Origin: Streptomyces sp. STR69
GTDB taxonomy: Bacteria > Actinomycetota > Actinomycetes > Streptomycetales > Streptomycetaceae
NCBI RefSeq assembly: GCF_024519455.1
Contig: NZ_JALJRY010000002.1
Span: 269,966 to 333,965 of the forward strand
Direction: 5' to 3'
DNA length: 64,000 nt
Notes under the pieces: generated by a model
The model's input: the letters and a program-made list of their open reading frames with translations, nothing else
Told to the model about the DNA's origin: nothing
The model's database searches: none
Made by a program: the position numbers and the translations under genes
Shown: positions 56,039 through 64,000 of the stretch, piece by piece
Position numbering within the stretch: the stretch's first letter is position 1
Layout: each line of letters begins with the position of its first letter

Positions 56039-57064
56039 TCAGCTCAGGTCGGATTCGCCTGCGCGGGCGAGCCGCAGCTGGGTGAAGGTGACCGTGATGA
56101 GCAGGGCGAACAGGGCGAGCGAGAGGGTGGCTGCGTAGCCGAAGTCGAACTGCCTGAACGCCTTGCTGTAGATGTACATCTGCAGGACGTTCGAGGCGTT
56201 GGCCGGGCCGCCCTGGGTGGTGACCTGCACGATGTCGAACACCTGGAAGGAGTTGATCACCGTCAGGACGACCACCATGACCAGGATCGGCCGCAGCAGG
56301 GGCACCGTGAGGCGCCGGAACATCTGCGCTTCACTGGCGCCGTCCACCCGGCCGGCCTCGTAGACGGTGGCCGGGATGGTCTGCAGTCCGGCGAAGATCA
56401 GCAGGGAGTAGTAGCCCATCCACTTCCAGATGCTGATCGCGGCGAGGGACGGGACGGCCCAGGCGCTGCTGCCGAAGAAGAGGATGGAGTGGCCCGTCAG
56501 ATGCTGCAGGACGAGGCTGACGACACCGAGGGACGGGTCGAGCATCCACTGCCAGACCAGCGCGGCGATGACGTTGGAGATCAGGAAGGGCAGCAGGATG
56601 ACGCCGCGCAGCGCCGACGACTTGGTCACCCGGTGCAGCACCACGGCCGTCACCAGGGAGGCCAGGGTGCCGAAGACGACGGCCAGGATCACGAAGTAGA
56701 CGGTGACGAGCAGGGAGTGCCAGAAGACGTCGTCGCCGAACATCTGGTGGAAGTTGGCCAGTCCCACCCAGTTCGGCGGGGTGAGGACATGGAAGTCGGT
56801 GAAGCTGAGGTAGATGCCGCGCAGGGTCGGATAGGCGTAGAAGACCGCGAATCCGACGACACTGGGGATGATCAGCAGGAGTGCGACCGGCAGGTCGCGG
56901 CGGCGGGCCGCCGCGGACCTGGTCGGCGCGTTTCGGCCCGCCCTGCGGGCCGAACGGGCCTTGTGGACGTGGGTGGTTGGGCCGGGGGCGGTGGCCGTGG
57001 TGGTCACCGCGCCGGACGGCGGTGTGGTCGGCGTCTTGGGCTCGCCCTGTGATGTGACCACCAC
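56039..57064 (-). CDS. CUT1 sugar ABC transporter permease, MalF-like
   Basis: The protein has 341 residues from a GTG with GAGGAGAG upstream. A 55-residue Ala/Thr/Arg-rich cytoplasmic lead precedes six membrane segments. The EAA loop reads VYEAGRVDGASEAQMFRRLTVP. It pairs with the MalG-like protein. It lies 57 nt after the secreted GH27 gene, in the same transcription unit. Confidence 0.93.
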   Translation of the reverse strand: MVVTSQGEPKTPTTPPSGAVTTTATAPGPTTHVHKARSARRAGRNAPTRSAAARRRDLPVALLLIIPSVVGFAVFYAYPTLRGIYLSFTDFHVLTPPNWVGLANFHQMFGDDVFWHSLLVTVYFVILAVVFGTLASLVTAVVLHRVTKSSALRGVILLPFLISNVIAALVWQWMLDPSLGVVSLVLQHLTGHSILFFGSSAWAVPSLAAISIWKWMGYYSLLIFAGLQTIPATVYEAGRVDGASEAQMFRRLTVPLLRPILVMVVVLTVINSFQVFDIVQVTTQGGPANASNVLQMYIYSKAFRQFDFGYAATLSLALFALLITVTFTQLRLARAGESDLS

Positions 57065-57120
57065 GGAACTCTCCTCGGATGTCGGTCGGGTGGAGGTTGA
57101 TCAGGTCGGACGGACGACGC

Positions 57121-59181
57121 TCAGAGGACGATCCGGTCCACGTCGGAGGCGTAGTCCGTGGCGTTGCCGAAGGTGATCGTGTTGTCGCCCGCCTTCAGCT
57201 GGACGGGCACGGTGATCGAGCTCGGTCGGCCCCAGACGTTGTCGTTGCTGCCCGGCAGGAACTGCTGGAAGGAGGTGTCACCGGTGGTGATGATCATCGT
57301 GCGGCCGGTGTCGCCGTCGGTGTAGTCGAGCTTCATCAGGTAGGTGCCGTCCCGGGGCGCGGTGACGTGGTTGACCGCCACGGTTCCGGTGCCGCCGAGG
57401 TTGCCGACCTTCTTGCCGCCCGAGCACGCGGAGCAGTCGCCCACGGAGGCGTTGCCGCCGAGGGTGTTCCCGGAGGCCTCGGCCTCGTAGGACACCGGTC
57501 CGCCGGTCGCCGGGGTGGTGACGTCAACTGGCTTGCTGGGGGCGGACTTTCGGGCCTTGGCGTCGTGGGCGACCACGGTGAGGGAGTAGGCGGTACCGGC
57601 CTTCAGACCGCTCACGGTGGCGGAGGTGCCGGTGACGGTGGCCTTCTTGGTGCCGCCCGCGTACACGTCGTAACCGGTGGTCTTCGTACCGGAGTTCACC
57701 GCGCTCCAGGCGAGCGAGACGCTGTCGGCCGTCGACGCGGTGCCGTGCACGTTGAGCGGCACACCCGGGTGGCTGCCGGTGCTGGGAGGCGTGATGCGCA
57801 GCAGCCGCGAGCCGTGCGGGGCCAGGTTGTCGGTGAACCTGCCGCTGGCCGAGCCGAGGTTCTTGTGGCTCCACAGGTCGCGGATCTTGGCCTTGCCGGT
57901 GATGCCGAGGTCGCTGAAGTCGGCGGTCACGTCCGAGTAGCCCTTGCCCAGGTTGAACAGGGCCACGGTGTAACTGCCGTCGGCGTTGCGGGTGTACCAG
58001 GTCTGCTGCGGGGTCTTCTGACTGACCGGCCTGGCGGGGGTGCCCGCCTGGTCGACCGCGATGACCTCGTCGTTGGTGAGCAGCTTCAGGCCGTACTTGT
58101 CGAGCTTGGTGAGGTCGTCACCGATGTAGAGCGGCGCGGCCTCGATGGCCCACAGCGTCATGTAGCTCTGCCGCTCGGTCTGGTTGACCCCGTCCATGAC
58201 GTCCGAACCCACGTCGAGCGAGTCGAGGTTGTTCCAGTGGCCCGGCCCGGCGTCGTCGATCCACGGCACGACGTCGTTCCAGCGTGCCTTCACGGAGTTG
58301 TTCCACGTCACCAGGGTGTCGCAGTAGCACTCGACGTCCGTGTCGATGCGCCAGCCGTTGGAGTTGGCCTTCCAGACGTCGGCCTGGTTGTGGCTGAGCG
58401 ACCAGGACAGGGTGAACTCGATGGGCCGCCCGGTGTTCTTCAGGGCGGTGTGCCAGGCCTGGATGTCGGGGACGTTGTTGTGCGCCTCGTCGCCCTGGTT
58501 GGAACCGGGGCCCACGCCGTCGATCTTGAGGAAGTCGACGCCGAATGAGGCCAGTTGGTCGGCCTCGGACTGGATGTACTTGGTGGTGCAGGGGCTGGAG
58601 AAGTCCAGCTGGTAGGAGACGTCGTCCCAGCCGCTGGTCTTGCGCAGGTCCGGGTAGACGATGTCCTTGGTGGTGCAGCCCGGGGCGTTGTAGATGGGCG
58701 TCTTGCCGTCGTTGTACGCCTGCTGGTAGAGGCCGACGGCCAGATAGAGGCCGAACTTCAGTCCCTTGCGGTGGAGTTGGTCCGCGAGGTACTTCATCCC
58801 GTGCGGGAACTTCGTCAGGTTCGGGGTCGGCCGGGCGTAGGCGTCGCCTTTGGCGTCGTTCCAACCGGCGTCCACGTTCACGTAGTTGTAGCCGTGCGAC
58901 TTCAACTTCGAGGACAGCACGTCCGCCTGCTGCAGGACATGCGCCTCGGTGAGCCAGTCCCCGCCGTAGCCGGGGAAGTTGGTGGATTCGACGCTCCAGG
59001 TGCTGTAGCCCATGTAGGGCTTGGCGGCCACGAGAGGCGTGGTCGTGGCACCGGTTGCCTGGGCCCCCGAGGCGTCCGCGGTGGTCGCGGCCCGTGCGGA
59101 GGCGGGCACGACGAGCGCCGCCGTCAGCGCGGTGAGGCAGGTGAGAGTTCTCAGACGTGTGGGTCGAGCTGGACGAGGCAT
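57121..59181 (-). CDS. Secreted multidomain GH27 enzyme (alpha-galactosidase or beta-L-arabinopyranosidase)
   Basis: The protein has 686 residues, with GGAG before the ATG. After a signal peptide (cleavage near 31), the GH27 barrel holds the nucleophile Asp221 (DFLKIDG) and the acid/base Asp282 (WRIDTDVE), followed by the beta domain. A fibronectin-III-like module (about 465-550) and a C-terminal CBM35/CBM6-like module (about 560-686) follow. The residue pair that contacts the sugar O4/O6 in typical GH27 alpha-galactosidases (Asp-Asp in the DDCW motif) reads Asp104-Ala105 (VDAGW). The substrate may therefore be an arabinopyranoside or another altered galactoside. It is the first gene of the glycan operon and the only secreted enzyme in it. 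Confidence 0.9.
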   Translation of the reverse strand: MPRPARPTRLRTLTCLTALTAALVVPASARAATTADASGAQATGATTTPLVAAKPYMGYSTWSVESTNFPGYGGDWLTEAHVLQQADVLSSKLKSHGYNYVNVDAGWNDAKGDAYARPTPNLTKFPHGMKYLADQLHRKGLKFGLYLAVGLYQQAYNDGKTPIYNAPGCTTKDIVYPDLRKTSGWDDVSYQLDFSSPCTTKYIQSEADQLASFGVDFLKIDGVGPGSNQGDEAHNNVPDIQAWHTALKNTGRPIEFTLSWSLSHNQADVWKANSNGWRIDTDVECYCDTLVTWNNSVKARWNDVVPWIDDAGPGHWNNLDSLDVGSDVMDGVNQTERQSYMTLWAIEAAPLYIGDDLTKLDKYGLKLLTNDEVIAVDQAGTPARPVSQKTPQQTWYTRNADGSYTVALFNLGKGYSDVTADFSDLGITGKAKIRDLWSHKNLGSASGRFTDNLAPHGSRLLRITPPSTGSHPGVPLNVHGTASTADSVSLAWSAVNSGTKTTGYDVYAGGTKKATVTGTSATVSGLKAGTAYSLTVVAHDAKARKSAPSKPVDVTTPATGGPVSYEAEASGNTLGGNASVGDCSACSGGKKVGNLGGTGTVAVNHVTAPRDGTYLMKLDYTDGDTGRTMIITTGDTSFQQFLPGSNDNVWGRPSSITVPVQLKAGDNTITFGNATDYASDVDRIVL

Positions 59182-59246
59182 GTGTGTACTCCGTCAGGGC
59201 GCGGCTGCAGGCGGGGTTCCCGCCTGAGGTGTCGAGGTGCGGGGAG

Positions 59247-59284
59247 CCTCTCGGTGGTGGTCGTCCCGGGACATCACCGAGAGG
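59247..59284 (-). promoter_or_regulatory. Leader hairpin of the glycan operon
   Basis: A perfect 10-bp inverted repeat CCTCTCGGTG/CACCGAGAGG flanks an 18-nt loop that itself contains the palindrome GTCCCGGGAC (59263-59272). It lies about 65-105 nt upstream of the GH27 ATG, inside the predicted leader RNA. A riboswitch-like, stability or attenuation role is possible. Confidence 0.5.
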
Positions 59285-59374
59285 GTTCGCTGGGACCAAC
59301 GGGCGAGTGGGTGGGGGCCACACACTCCTCACCGGTGCAGGACCGTCCCGTCCGCCCCGACGAGGAGTGCGGCG

Positions 59375-59404
59375 AATCTAGGCTTAGTTTCCTTCCAGCG
59401 TCAA
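59375..59404 (-). promoter_or_regulatory. Promoter of the glycan operon
   Basis: On the minus strand TTGACG (59404-59399), an 18-nt spacer and TAGATT (59380-59375) match the main sigma-factor consensus of Streptomyces. The predicted start is near 59368, giving a leader of about 185 nt. The spacer carries CTTAGTTTCC (plus-strand 59383-59392), one mismatch from the left arm of the repeat at 59519-59541. Confidence 0.7.
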
Positions 59405-59518
59405 CATAGTCGACGCCCAGAAAACTCCGACCTTTGTGGGGCCTGGTGGGGGGTTTCAGCCACCTGCTGTCGAATGACCTGCGGTTTCAGGCCCAGAGGG
59501 CCGATGTATATCCCTTGT

Positions 59519-59541
59519 CTTACTTTCCAAAGGAAAGGTAA
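59519..59541 (+). promoter_or_regulatory. Operator-like inverted repeat in the ROK gene leader
   Basis: TTACTTTCC and GGAAAGGTAA flank three A bases; the arms are complementary except for one extra base. It begins directly before the 12-nt stretch ahead of the ATG, and its right arm contains the AGGAAAGG that probably serves as ribosome binding site. TATATC at 59507-59512 is a plausible -10, so the repeat lies at or just after the transcription start. Confidence 0.6.
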
Positions 59542-59550
59542 CGTCGCCCC

Positions 59551-60705
59551 ATGAGCCTCGCCGACCAGCCACCCGCGGCCGCACTCGTCCTGCAGACCCT
59601 GCTCCAGCACGGTCCGCTGAGTCGCGCCGAGATCGGCCGGCGGACCGGACTGACCCCGGGAGCCGTCACCAAAGTGGCCACCTCGCTGATGGCCGACGGC
59701 TGGATCACCGAGGGCGGCAGGACCGCCACCGAGCGGACCAACGGCCGCCCGGCGACCCCGGTCGAAGTACGGCCCGAACGCGCCCTGTTCGCCGGTGTGA
59801 AGGTCACCGGCGAGGAACTCATCGGCGTACTCGCCGATCTGACGGCCCGTCCGCTGGCCTCCCGGCGCGTCCGGCTCGACTCACGGGACGTGGGCACCGT
59901 GGTGCTGGCCATCGCCCGGCTCGTCGACGAACTGCGCACGGCGGCGAACCCGGCGGGCGCCGCCGACCTCCACGGCATCGGGGTGACCATCTCCGGTGAC
60001 GTGGACAGCCAGTTGGGCACGGTCCAGTACTCGCCCTTCCTCAACTGGCGCCGGGTACCGCTCGCCCAGCTCGTCGAGACGGCCACCGGGACACCCACGG
60101 TCATCGAGAACGACGTACGCGCGCTGACCGTGGCCGAGCAGTGGTTCGGCGCCGGTGTCGGGCTGTCGATCTTCGCCCTGGTCACCGTCGGCGCCGGCAT
60201 CGGCGCCGGGCTCTGTGTCGCCGGCCGGGTGGTCTCCGGAGCACACGGCGTGGCGGGCGAGGTGGGGCACCTGCCCGTGAGCGGCACCGACCGCATCTGC
60301 ACCTGCGGCAACACCGGGTGCGTGGAGGCGGTCGCCTCCACCCACGCGATCGTCGAGCAGGCCCGACAGGCCACCGGCGACGCCGAGTTGACCATGGACG
60401 GCGCGATCCGCCTCGCGCACACCGGCGACCCCGCCGTCCGCGCCGTCTTCGCCCGCGCCGGACACGCCGTGGGCCTCGGCCTGGCCTGCGTCGCCAACCT
60501 CATCGGACCGGAGCGGATCATCATCTCCGGCGAGGGCGTCGCCTCCTACGACCTGTTCGCCGACCACATCCGGCAGGCCTTCGTGGACCACGCGTTCGGT
60601 GCCGCGGTGGACTGCGATCTCGTGGTCCGCCCCCTGCCGTTCGAGGAGTGGGCACGCGGCGGGGCGGTGGTCGCGGCGCAACGTGTGTTCGCTCCCGCGA
60701 AGTAG
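59551..60705 (+). CDS. ROK-family transcriptional regulator
   Basis: The protein has 384 residues. The N-terminal winged helix (LLQHGPLSRAEIGRRTGLTPGAVTKVATSLM, about 17-50) marks it as a repressor and not a sugar kinase. The ROK body follows with VTVGAGIGAGL, GEVGHL and the zinc motif CTCGNTGCVEA. Sugar or sugar phosphate binding normally releases DNA. It is divergent from the glycan operon, and inverted-repeat elements lie in both promoter regions, so repression of the operon and of itself is likely. Confidence 0.93.
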   Translation: MSLADQPPAAALVLQTLLQHGPLSRAEIGRRTGLTPGAVTKVATSLMADGWITEGGRTATERTNGRPATPVEVRPERALFAGVKVTGEELIGVLADLTARPLASRRVRLDSRDVGTVVLAIARLVDELRTAANPAGAADLHGIGVTISGDVDSQLGTVQYSPFLNWRRVPLAQLVETATGTPTVIENDVRALTVAEQWFGAGVGLSIFALVTVGAGIGAGLCVAGRVVSGAHGVAGEVGHLPVSGTDRICTCGNTGCVEAVASTHAIVEQARQATGDAELTMDGAIRLAHTGDPAVRAVFARAGHAVGLGLACVANLIGPERIIISGEGVASYDLFADHIRQAFVDHAFGAAVDCDLVVRPLPFEEWARGGAVVAAQRVFAPAK

Positions 60706-60785
60706 GGCGGCGGAGTGTTCACGGACCCGGTCGATAGTCTGCTGATCGATCAGGACGACCACGCGCATAACCACCGAGGTGAGAC

Positions 60786-62588
60786 ATGTCCTTCACCACC
60801 CGCCCCACCCTCCAGGGCACCTTCGGCATGGTGTCCTCCACCCACTGGCTGGCCTCGCAGTCCGCGATGGCCGTCCTGGAGGACGGCGGCAACGCCTACG
60901 ACGCCGCCGTCGCCGGAGCCTTCGTCCTGCACGTCGTCGAGCCGCATCTCAACGGCCCGGCCGGCGAGGTGCCCGTCCTGCTCGCCCCGGCGGGCGGCGA
61001 GGTGCGGGTGCTGTGCGGACAGGGCGTCGCACCCGCCGGGGCCACGATCGACCACTACAGGGGACTCGGTCTGGATCTCGTGCCCGGAACGGGCCCCCTC
61101 GCCGCGGCCGTCCCCGGCGCCTTCGACGCCTGGATGCTGCTGCTCCGCGACCACGGCACGAAGTCCCTCGCCGACGTCCTGAAGTACGCCGTCGGGTACG
61201 CCGAGGCCGGGCACGCGTGCGTGGAGAACGTCGGCGCGACCGTCGAGACGGTACGGGCGCTGTTCGAGACGCAGTGGACCTCGTCGGCGGACGTCTACCT
61301 GCCCGGTGGGAAGGCGCCCCGCCCCGGCGAGTTGTTCCGCAATCCCGCCCTCGCCGCCACCTGGAAGCGACTGCTCGCCGAGGTCACCGGAGCGGGTGAC
61401 CGGGAGGCCGAGATCGAGGCGGCGCGGGCGGTGTGGCGGTCCGGGTTCATCGCCGAGGCGCTCGTCCGGCAGTCGGGGCGGCCCACCATGGACACCAGCG
61501 GCGAGCGCCACACCGGTACCCTGACGGCCGCCGACCTGGCCTCCTGGTCCGCGTCCTACGAGGCCCCGGCGACGTACGACTGGAACGGCTGGACCCTCTG
61601 CAAGGCCGGCCCCTGGAGCCAGGGCCCGGCCTTTCTCCAGCAACTCGCCCTGCTCCCGCCCGAGTTGCCGGCCTACGGGTCCGCCGACTACGTCCACCTC
61701 CTGATCGAGGGCTGCAAGCTCGCGATGGCCGACCGGGAGGCCTGGTACGGGGACGCGGGCGAAGACGCCGTACCGCTGGGGGAGTTGCTGTCGGCGGAGT
61801 ACAACGCGGCGCGACGGGAGCTGATCGGCGAGAAGGCCTCGCACGAACTGCGGCCCGGCAGTCCCGGAGGGCGCGTTCCACGGCTGAGCGGGCACGCGCG
61901 CGTGGTGGCACCCGCGGAGTCCGGCTTCGACCCGATGGGGGCGGGGGAACCGACCGTCGCGCGGATCACGGCCGACGGCGGCACCCGGGGCGACACCTGC
62001 CACCTCGACGTCGTCGACCGCTGGGGCAACATGATCGCGGCCACGCCCAGCGGCGGCTGGCTGCAGTCCAACCCGGTGGTGCCCGAGCTGGGCTTCCCGC
62101 TCGGCACCCGGCTGCAGATGGCCTGGCTCGAACCGGGCCTGCCCAACTCCCTTGCGCCGGGCCGCCGTCCGCGTACCACGCTCACCCCGTCGATCGCCCT
62201 GCGCGACGGAGTGCCGGTGCTGGCCTTCGGCACCCCCGGCGGGGACCAGCAGGACCAGTGGCAGCTGCACTTCTTCCTGGCGGTCGCCACGCGCGCGAAG
62301 GCACGCGGCGGTCTCGACCTCCAGGGCGCGATCGACGCCCCGAACTGGCACAACGACAGCTTCCCCGGCTCCTTCTACCCGCGCGGGATGCGACCGGGCA
62401 GCGTGACCGTCGAGTCGCGTATGGACGAGAAGGTGGTGGAGGAGCTGCGTCGGCGCGGCCATGACGTGACCGTCGGGGACGCCTGGTCGGAGGGACGGCT
62501 GTGCGCGGTCGCCCGGGACCCGGTGGCCGGGATCCTCTCGGCGGCGGCGAATCCACGGGGCATGCAGGGGTATGCCGTCGGACGGTGA
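60786..62588 (+). CDS. Cytoplasmic gamma-glutamyltransferase-family protein
   Basis: The protein has 600 residues without a signal peptide. It has the GGT-family Ntn-hydrolase pattern: GGNAYDAAVAGAFVLHVVEPHLNG near the start and the cleavage/nucleophile motif RGDTCHLDVVDRWGN with Thr404. A late TPGGDQQDQWQ stands for the usual GSPGG. It differs from the secreted GGT at 27583 in location and in the C-terminal half, and belongs to the YwrD-like group. The substrate may be a gamma-glutamyl or cephalosporin-like amide, but is not known. It is 80 bp after the ROK gene on the same strand and probably unrelated to glycan use. Confidence 0.87.
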   Translation: MSFTTRPTLQGTFGMVSSTHWLASQSAMAVLEDGGNAYDAAVAGAFVLHVVEPHLNGPAGEVPVLLAPAGGEVRVLCGQGVAPAGATIDHYRGLGLDLVPGTGPLAAAVPGAFDAWMLLLRDHGTKSLADVLKYAVGYAEAGHACVENVGATVETVRALFETQWTSSADVYLPGGKAPRPGELFRNPALAATWKRLLAEVTGAGDREAEIEAARAVWRSGFIAEALVRQSGRPTMDTSGERHTGTLTAADLASWSASYEAPATYDWNGWTLCKAGPWSQGPAFLQQLALLPPELPAYGSADYVHLLIEGCKLAMADREAWYGDAGEDAVPLGELLSAEYNAARRELIGEKASHELRPGSPGGRVPRLSGHARVVAPAESGFDPMGAGEPTVARITADGGTRGDTCHLDVVDRWGNMIAATPSGGWLQSNPVVPELGFPLGTRLQMAWLEPGLPNSLAPGRRPRTTLTPSIALRDGVPVLAFGTPGGDQQDQWQLHFFLAVATRAKARGGLDLQGAIDAPNWHNDSFPGSFYPRGMRPGSVTVESRMDEKVVEELRRRGHDVTVGDAWSEGRLCAVARDPVAGILSAAANPRGMQGYAVGR

Positions 62589-62697
62589 CGCGGAGGGTGA
62601 ATCGGACGGTGATCGTGAATCCGGGTGTTCATGGTGATTCCACCCGGAGTGCACCGGGCGGGTGGGGATTGTCAGTGGCCCGTGCTCTCATGGAGAC

Positions 62698-63540
62698 ATG
62701 ATCGAAGACACCGAAACCATCGACGAGTTTCTCGTACAGCACACGGCCGACGTCGAGGACGCGATCCGCAAGGCGGCGGCGGCCGAGATCATGCCCCGCT
62801 TCCGGCAGCTCGCCGCGCACGAGATAGACCAGAAGAGCGGCCCGCACGACCTGGTCACGGACGCCGACCGCAACGCCGAGCGGCACCTCACACAGGTGCT
62901 CGGCGCCCTCCTGCCCGGCTCCGTCGTGGTCGGCGAGGAAGCGGTGCACGCCGACCCGGAGACGTACGAGGCGCTTCAGGGCGACGCCCCGGTCTGGATC
63001 GTCGACCCGGTCGACGGCACCCGCCAGTTCGTGCGCGGCGAGACCGGCTTCTGCACGCTGGTCGCGCTCGCCCGGCACGGCGAACTGCTCGCGTCCTGGA
63101 CCTACGCCCCCGCCCGCGACCAACTGGCCACGGCGGTGAAGGGCGGCGGCGCATTCCTCGACGGCGTCCGGCTGCGCTCCGGCGCCCCGGACCCCACCCG
63201 GGACCTGGAAGTGGCCACCTCCCACCCGGACTACACGACGGACGCCCAGAAGCGCGCCCTGCTCGGCCTCTGGGCGGACGGGGTGCGCACGCGCCCGTGC
63301 GGCTCGGCCGGCCTTGAGTATCTCGCCATCGCCCGGGGCGAGTTGGACGCCACGGCCTTCTCCTGGGAGGCCGCCTGGGACCATGCGGCGGGCCTGCTCC
63401 TCGTCGCGGAGGCGGGCGGCGCCCACCTCACCCTCACCGGAGAGCCCTTCCGCATCACGGGCGGCAACGCACTGCCGTTCACGACGGCCCGGGACGCGGC
63501 GACGGCCCGACGCGTCATGGAGCTGCTGAGGGCGTCATAG
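62698..63540 (+). CDS. Inositol monophosphatase-family phosphatase (possibly histidinol-phosphatase)
   Basis: The protein has 280 residues. It carries the metal-binding set of the family: Glu80-Glu81 (VVGEEAV), Asp103 and Asp106 in WIVDPVDGTRQF, and the late WDHAAG motif. The family hydrolyses phosphate monoesters such as inositol-1-phosphate, histidinol phosphate or 3'-phosphoadenosine-5'-phosphate with Mg2+. Actinobacterial members of this kind include the histidinol-phosphatase HisN, which makes that activity a real alternative. The start has only TGGAG close upstream. It stands alone between the GGT-family and flavoprotein genes. Confidence 0.88.
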   Translation: MIEDTETIDEFLVQHTADVEDAIRKAAAAEIMPRFRQLAAHEIDQKSGPHDLVTDADRNAERHLTQVLGALLPGSVVVGEEAVHADPETYEALQGDAPVWIVDPVDGTRQFVRGETGFCTLVALARHGELLASWTYAPARDQLATAVKGGGAFLDGVRLRSGAPDPTRDLEVATSHPDYTTDAQKRALLGLWADGVRTRPCGSAGLEYLAIARGELDATAFSWEAAWDHAAGLLLVAEAGGAHLTLTGEPFRITGGNALPFTTARDAATARRVMELLRAS

Positions 63541-63643
63541 GGTCACGGGTTCCGCACACTGGACGGGCTGGCCCCGGGGATGTCAGTCCTGCGGCATATC
63601 CTGACCCCGAGTGGCCATGGGCTGACGAAGAAGGGGTCCGAAG

Positions 63644-64000
63644 GTGCCGTCGATGCTCGATGCGGTCGTGGTGGGTGCGGGGCCGAACGGACTGACGGCT
63701 GCCGTGGAGCTGGCCCGGCGCGGCTTCTCCGTGGCCGTGTTCGAGGCACGGGACACCGTGGGCGGAGGCGCCCGCACCGAGGAGCTCACCCTCCCCGGCT
63801 TCCGGCACGACCCCTGCGCGGCGGCGCACCCGCTCGGCATCAACTCGCCCGCGTTCCGCGCCCTGCCCCTGGAGCGCTACGGCCTGGAGTGGCTGCACGC
63901 CGAGCTGCCCATGGCGCACCCGTTCACCGACGGCAGCGCGGCCGTGCTGTCCCGGTCGGTCGCGGAGACGGCCGCGTCCTTCGGACCGCGTGACGCGGGG
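63644..64000 (+). CDS. FAD-dependent phytoene desaturase-like oxidoreductase, N-terminal part (cut by window edge)
   Basis: The visible 119 residues start at a GTG (63644) with a AAGGGG run before it; the ATG at 63653 is an equal choice. The dinucleotide-binding motif [21 protein letters not shown] is followed by an acidic strand end (FEARD) and [26 protein letters not shown], the pattern of CrtI/phytoene-desaturase-like flavoproteins. The gene continues beyond 64000. Such proteins act on carotenoids or other polyenes, but many streptomycete members are unassigned and no carotenoid gene is visible here. Confidence 0.85.
   Translation, partial: MPSMLDAVVVGAGPNGLTAAVELARRGFSVAVFEARDTVGGGARTEELTLPGFRHDPCAAAHPLGINSPAFRALPLERYGLEWLHAELPMAHPFTDGSAAVLSRSVAETAASFGPRDAG

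Larger units (their letters stand above)
59182..59550. other. Regulatory spacer between the glycan operon and its ROK regulator
   Basis: This 369-bp non-coding stretch holds no gene on either strand. It contains the leftward promoter of the operon, a long leader hairpin, an inverted repeat overlapping the rightward ROK gene leader, and a matching half-site in the leftward promoter. Each is listed separately. Confidence 0.75.

Overview
The window is a high-GC actinobacterial chromosome segment, almost certainly Streptomyces. Coding is dense, GTG starts are common, third codon positions are strongly G/C, and several families are typical of streptomycetes: an RNase Sa-type ribonuclease, a CYP107-like P450, DUF6278, DUF6745, a SWIM/SNF2 pair and a PcaD-PcaC fusion. 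A short intergenic repeat occurs in three places. I see no tRNA, rRNA, CRISPR array, transposase or prophage gene, and no clear compositional island. It reads as ordinary chromosome with several catabolic loci.

Layout. 1-3.6 kb: the end of an STM4014/STM4015-type cluster leaving the left edge, a small protein paired with a DUF6745 protein, and a secreted guanyl-specific RNase. 3.8-7.6 kb: a sensor kinase/response regulator pair, a cytochrome P450 and a PaaI-type thioesterase. 7.7-11.5 kb: a Gfo/Idh/MocA dehydrogenase divergent from a GntR regulator, then a ROK kinase and a membrane protein; the palindrome TGTCCGGACA occurs before the dehydrogenase and before the ROK kinase. 11.6-16.8 kb: a SNF2 helicase and a SWIM zinc-finger protein. 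17-27.4 kb: PcaDC fusion, MBL hydrolase, exonuclease III, secreted lipase, DUF6278 protein, a glutamate-type ABC importer, a secreted S15-type peptidase/hydrolase and an unrecognised membrane-anchored protein. 27.6-33.1 kb: secreted gamma-glutamyltransferase, a ClpC-like ATPase, and methionine aminopeptidase divergent from a small XRE regulator.

33.3-44.1 kb is a reductive pyrimidine/hydantoin catabolism locus. After a hypothetical protein come two paralogous nitrilase-family amidohydrolases, a class III aminotransferase, a PucR regulator, a dihydropyrimidinase, an F420-type LLM oxidoreductase and an NCS1 permease. The logic is import, (possible) F420-linked reduction, ring opening, decarbamoylation and transamination. 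No conventional dihydropyrimidine dehydrogenase gene is present.

44.1-48 kb holds a small exported protein, an AhpD-like protein and a second two-component pair. 48-60.7 kb is a glycan-utilisation operon on the minus strand: secreted GH27 enzyme, two CUT1 permeases, GH95 fucosidase, CE7 esterase, solute-binding lipoprotein and GH36 alpha-galactosidase, divergent from a ROK repressor. It has no own transport ATPase. A good promoter (TTGACG-18-TAGATT) carries in its spacer a half-site matching an inverted repeat that overlaps the ROK gene leader, so control by that ROK protein is likely. The right end holds a cytosolic GGT-family protein, an inositol-monophosphatase-family protein and the start of a phytoene-desaturase-like flavoprotein cut by the window edge.
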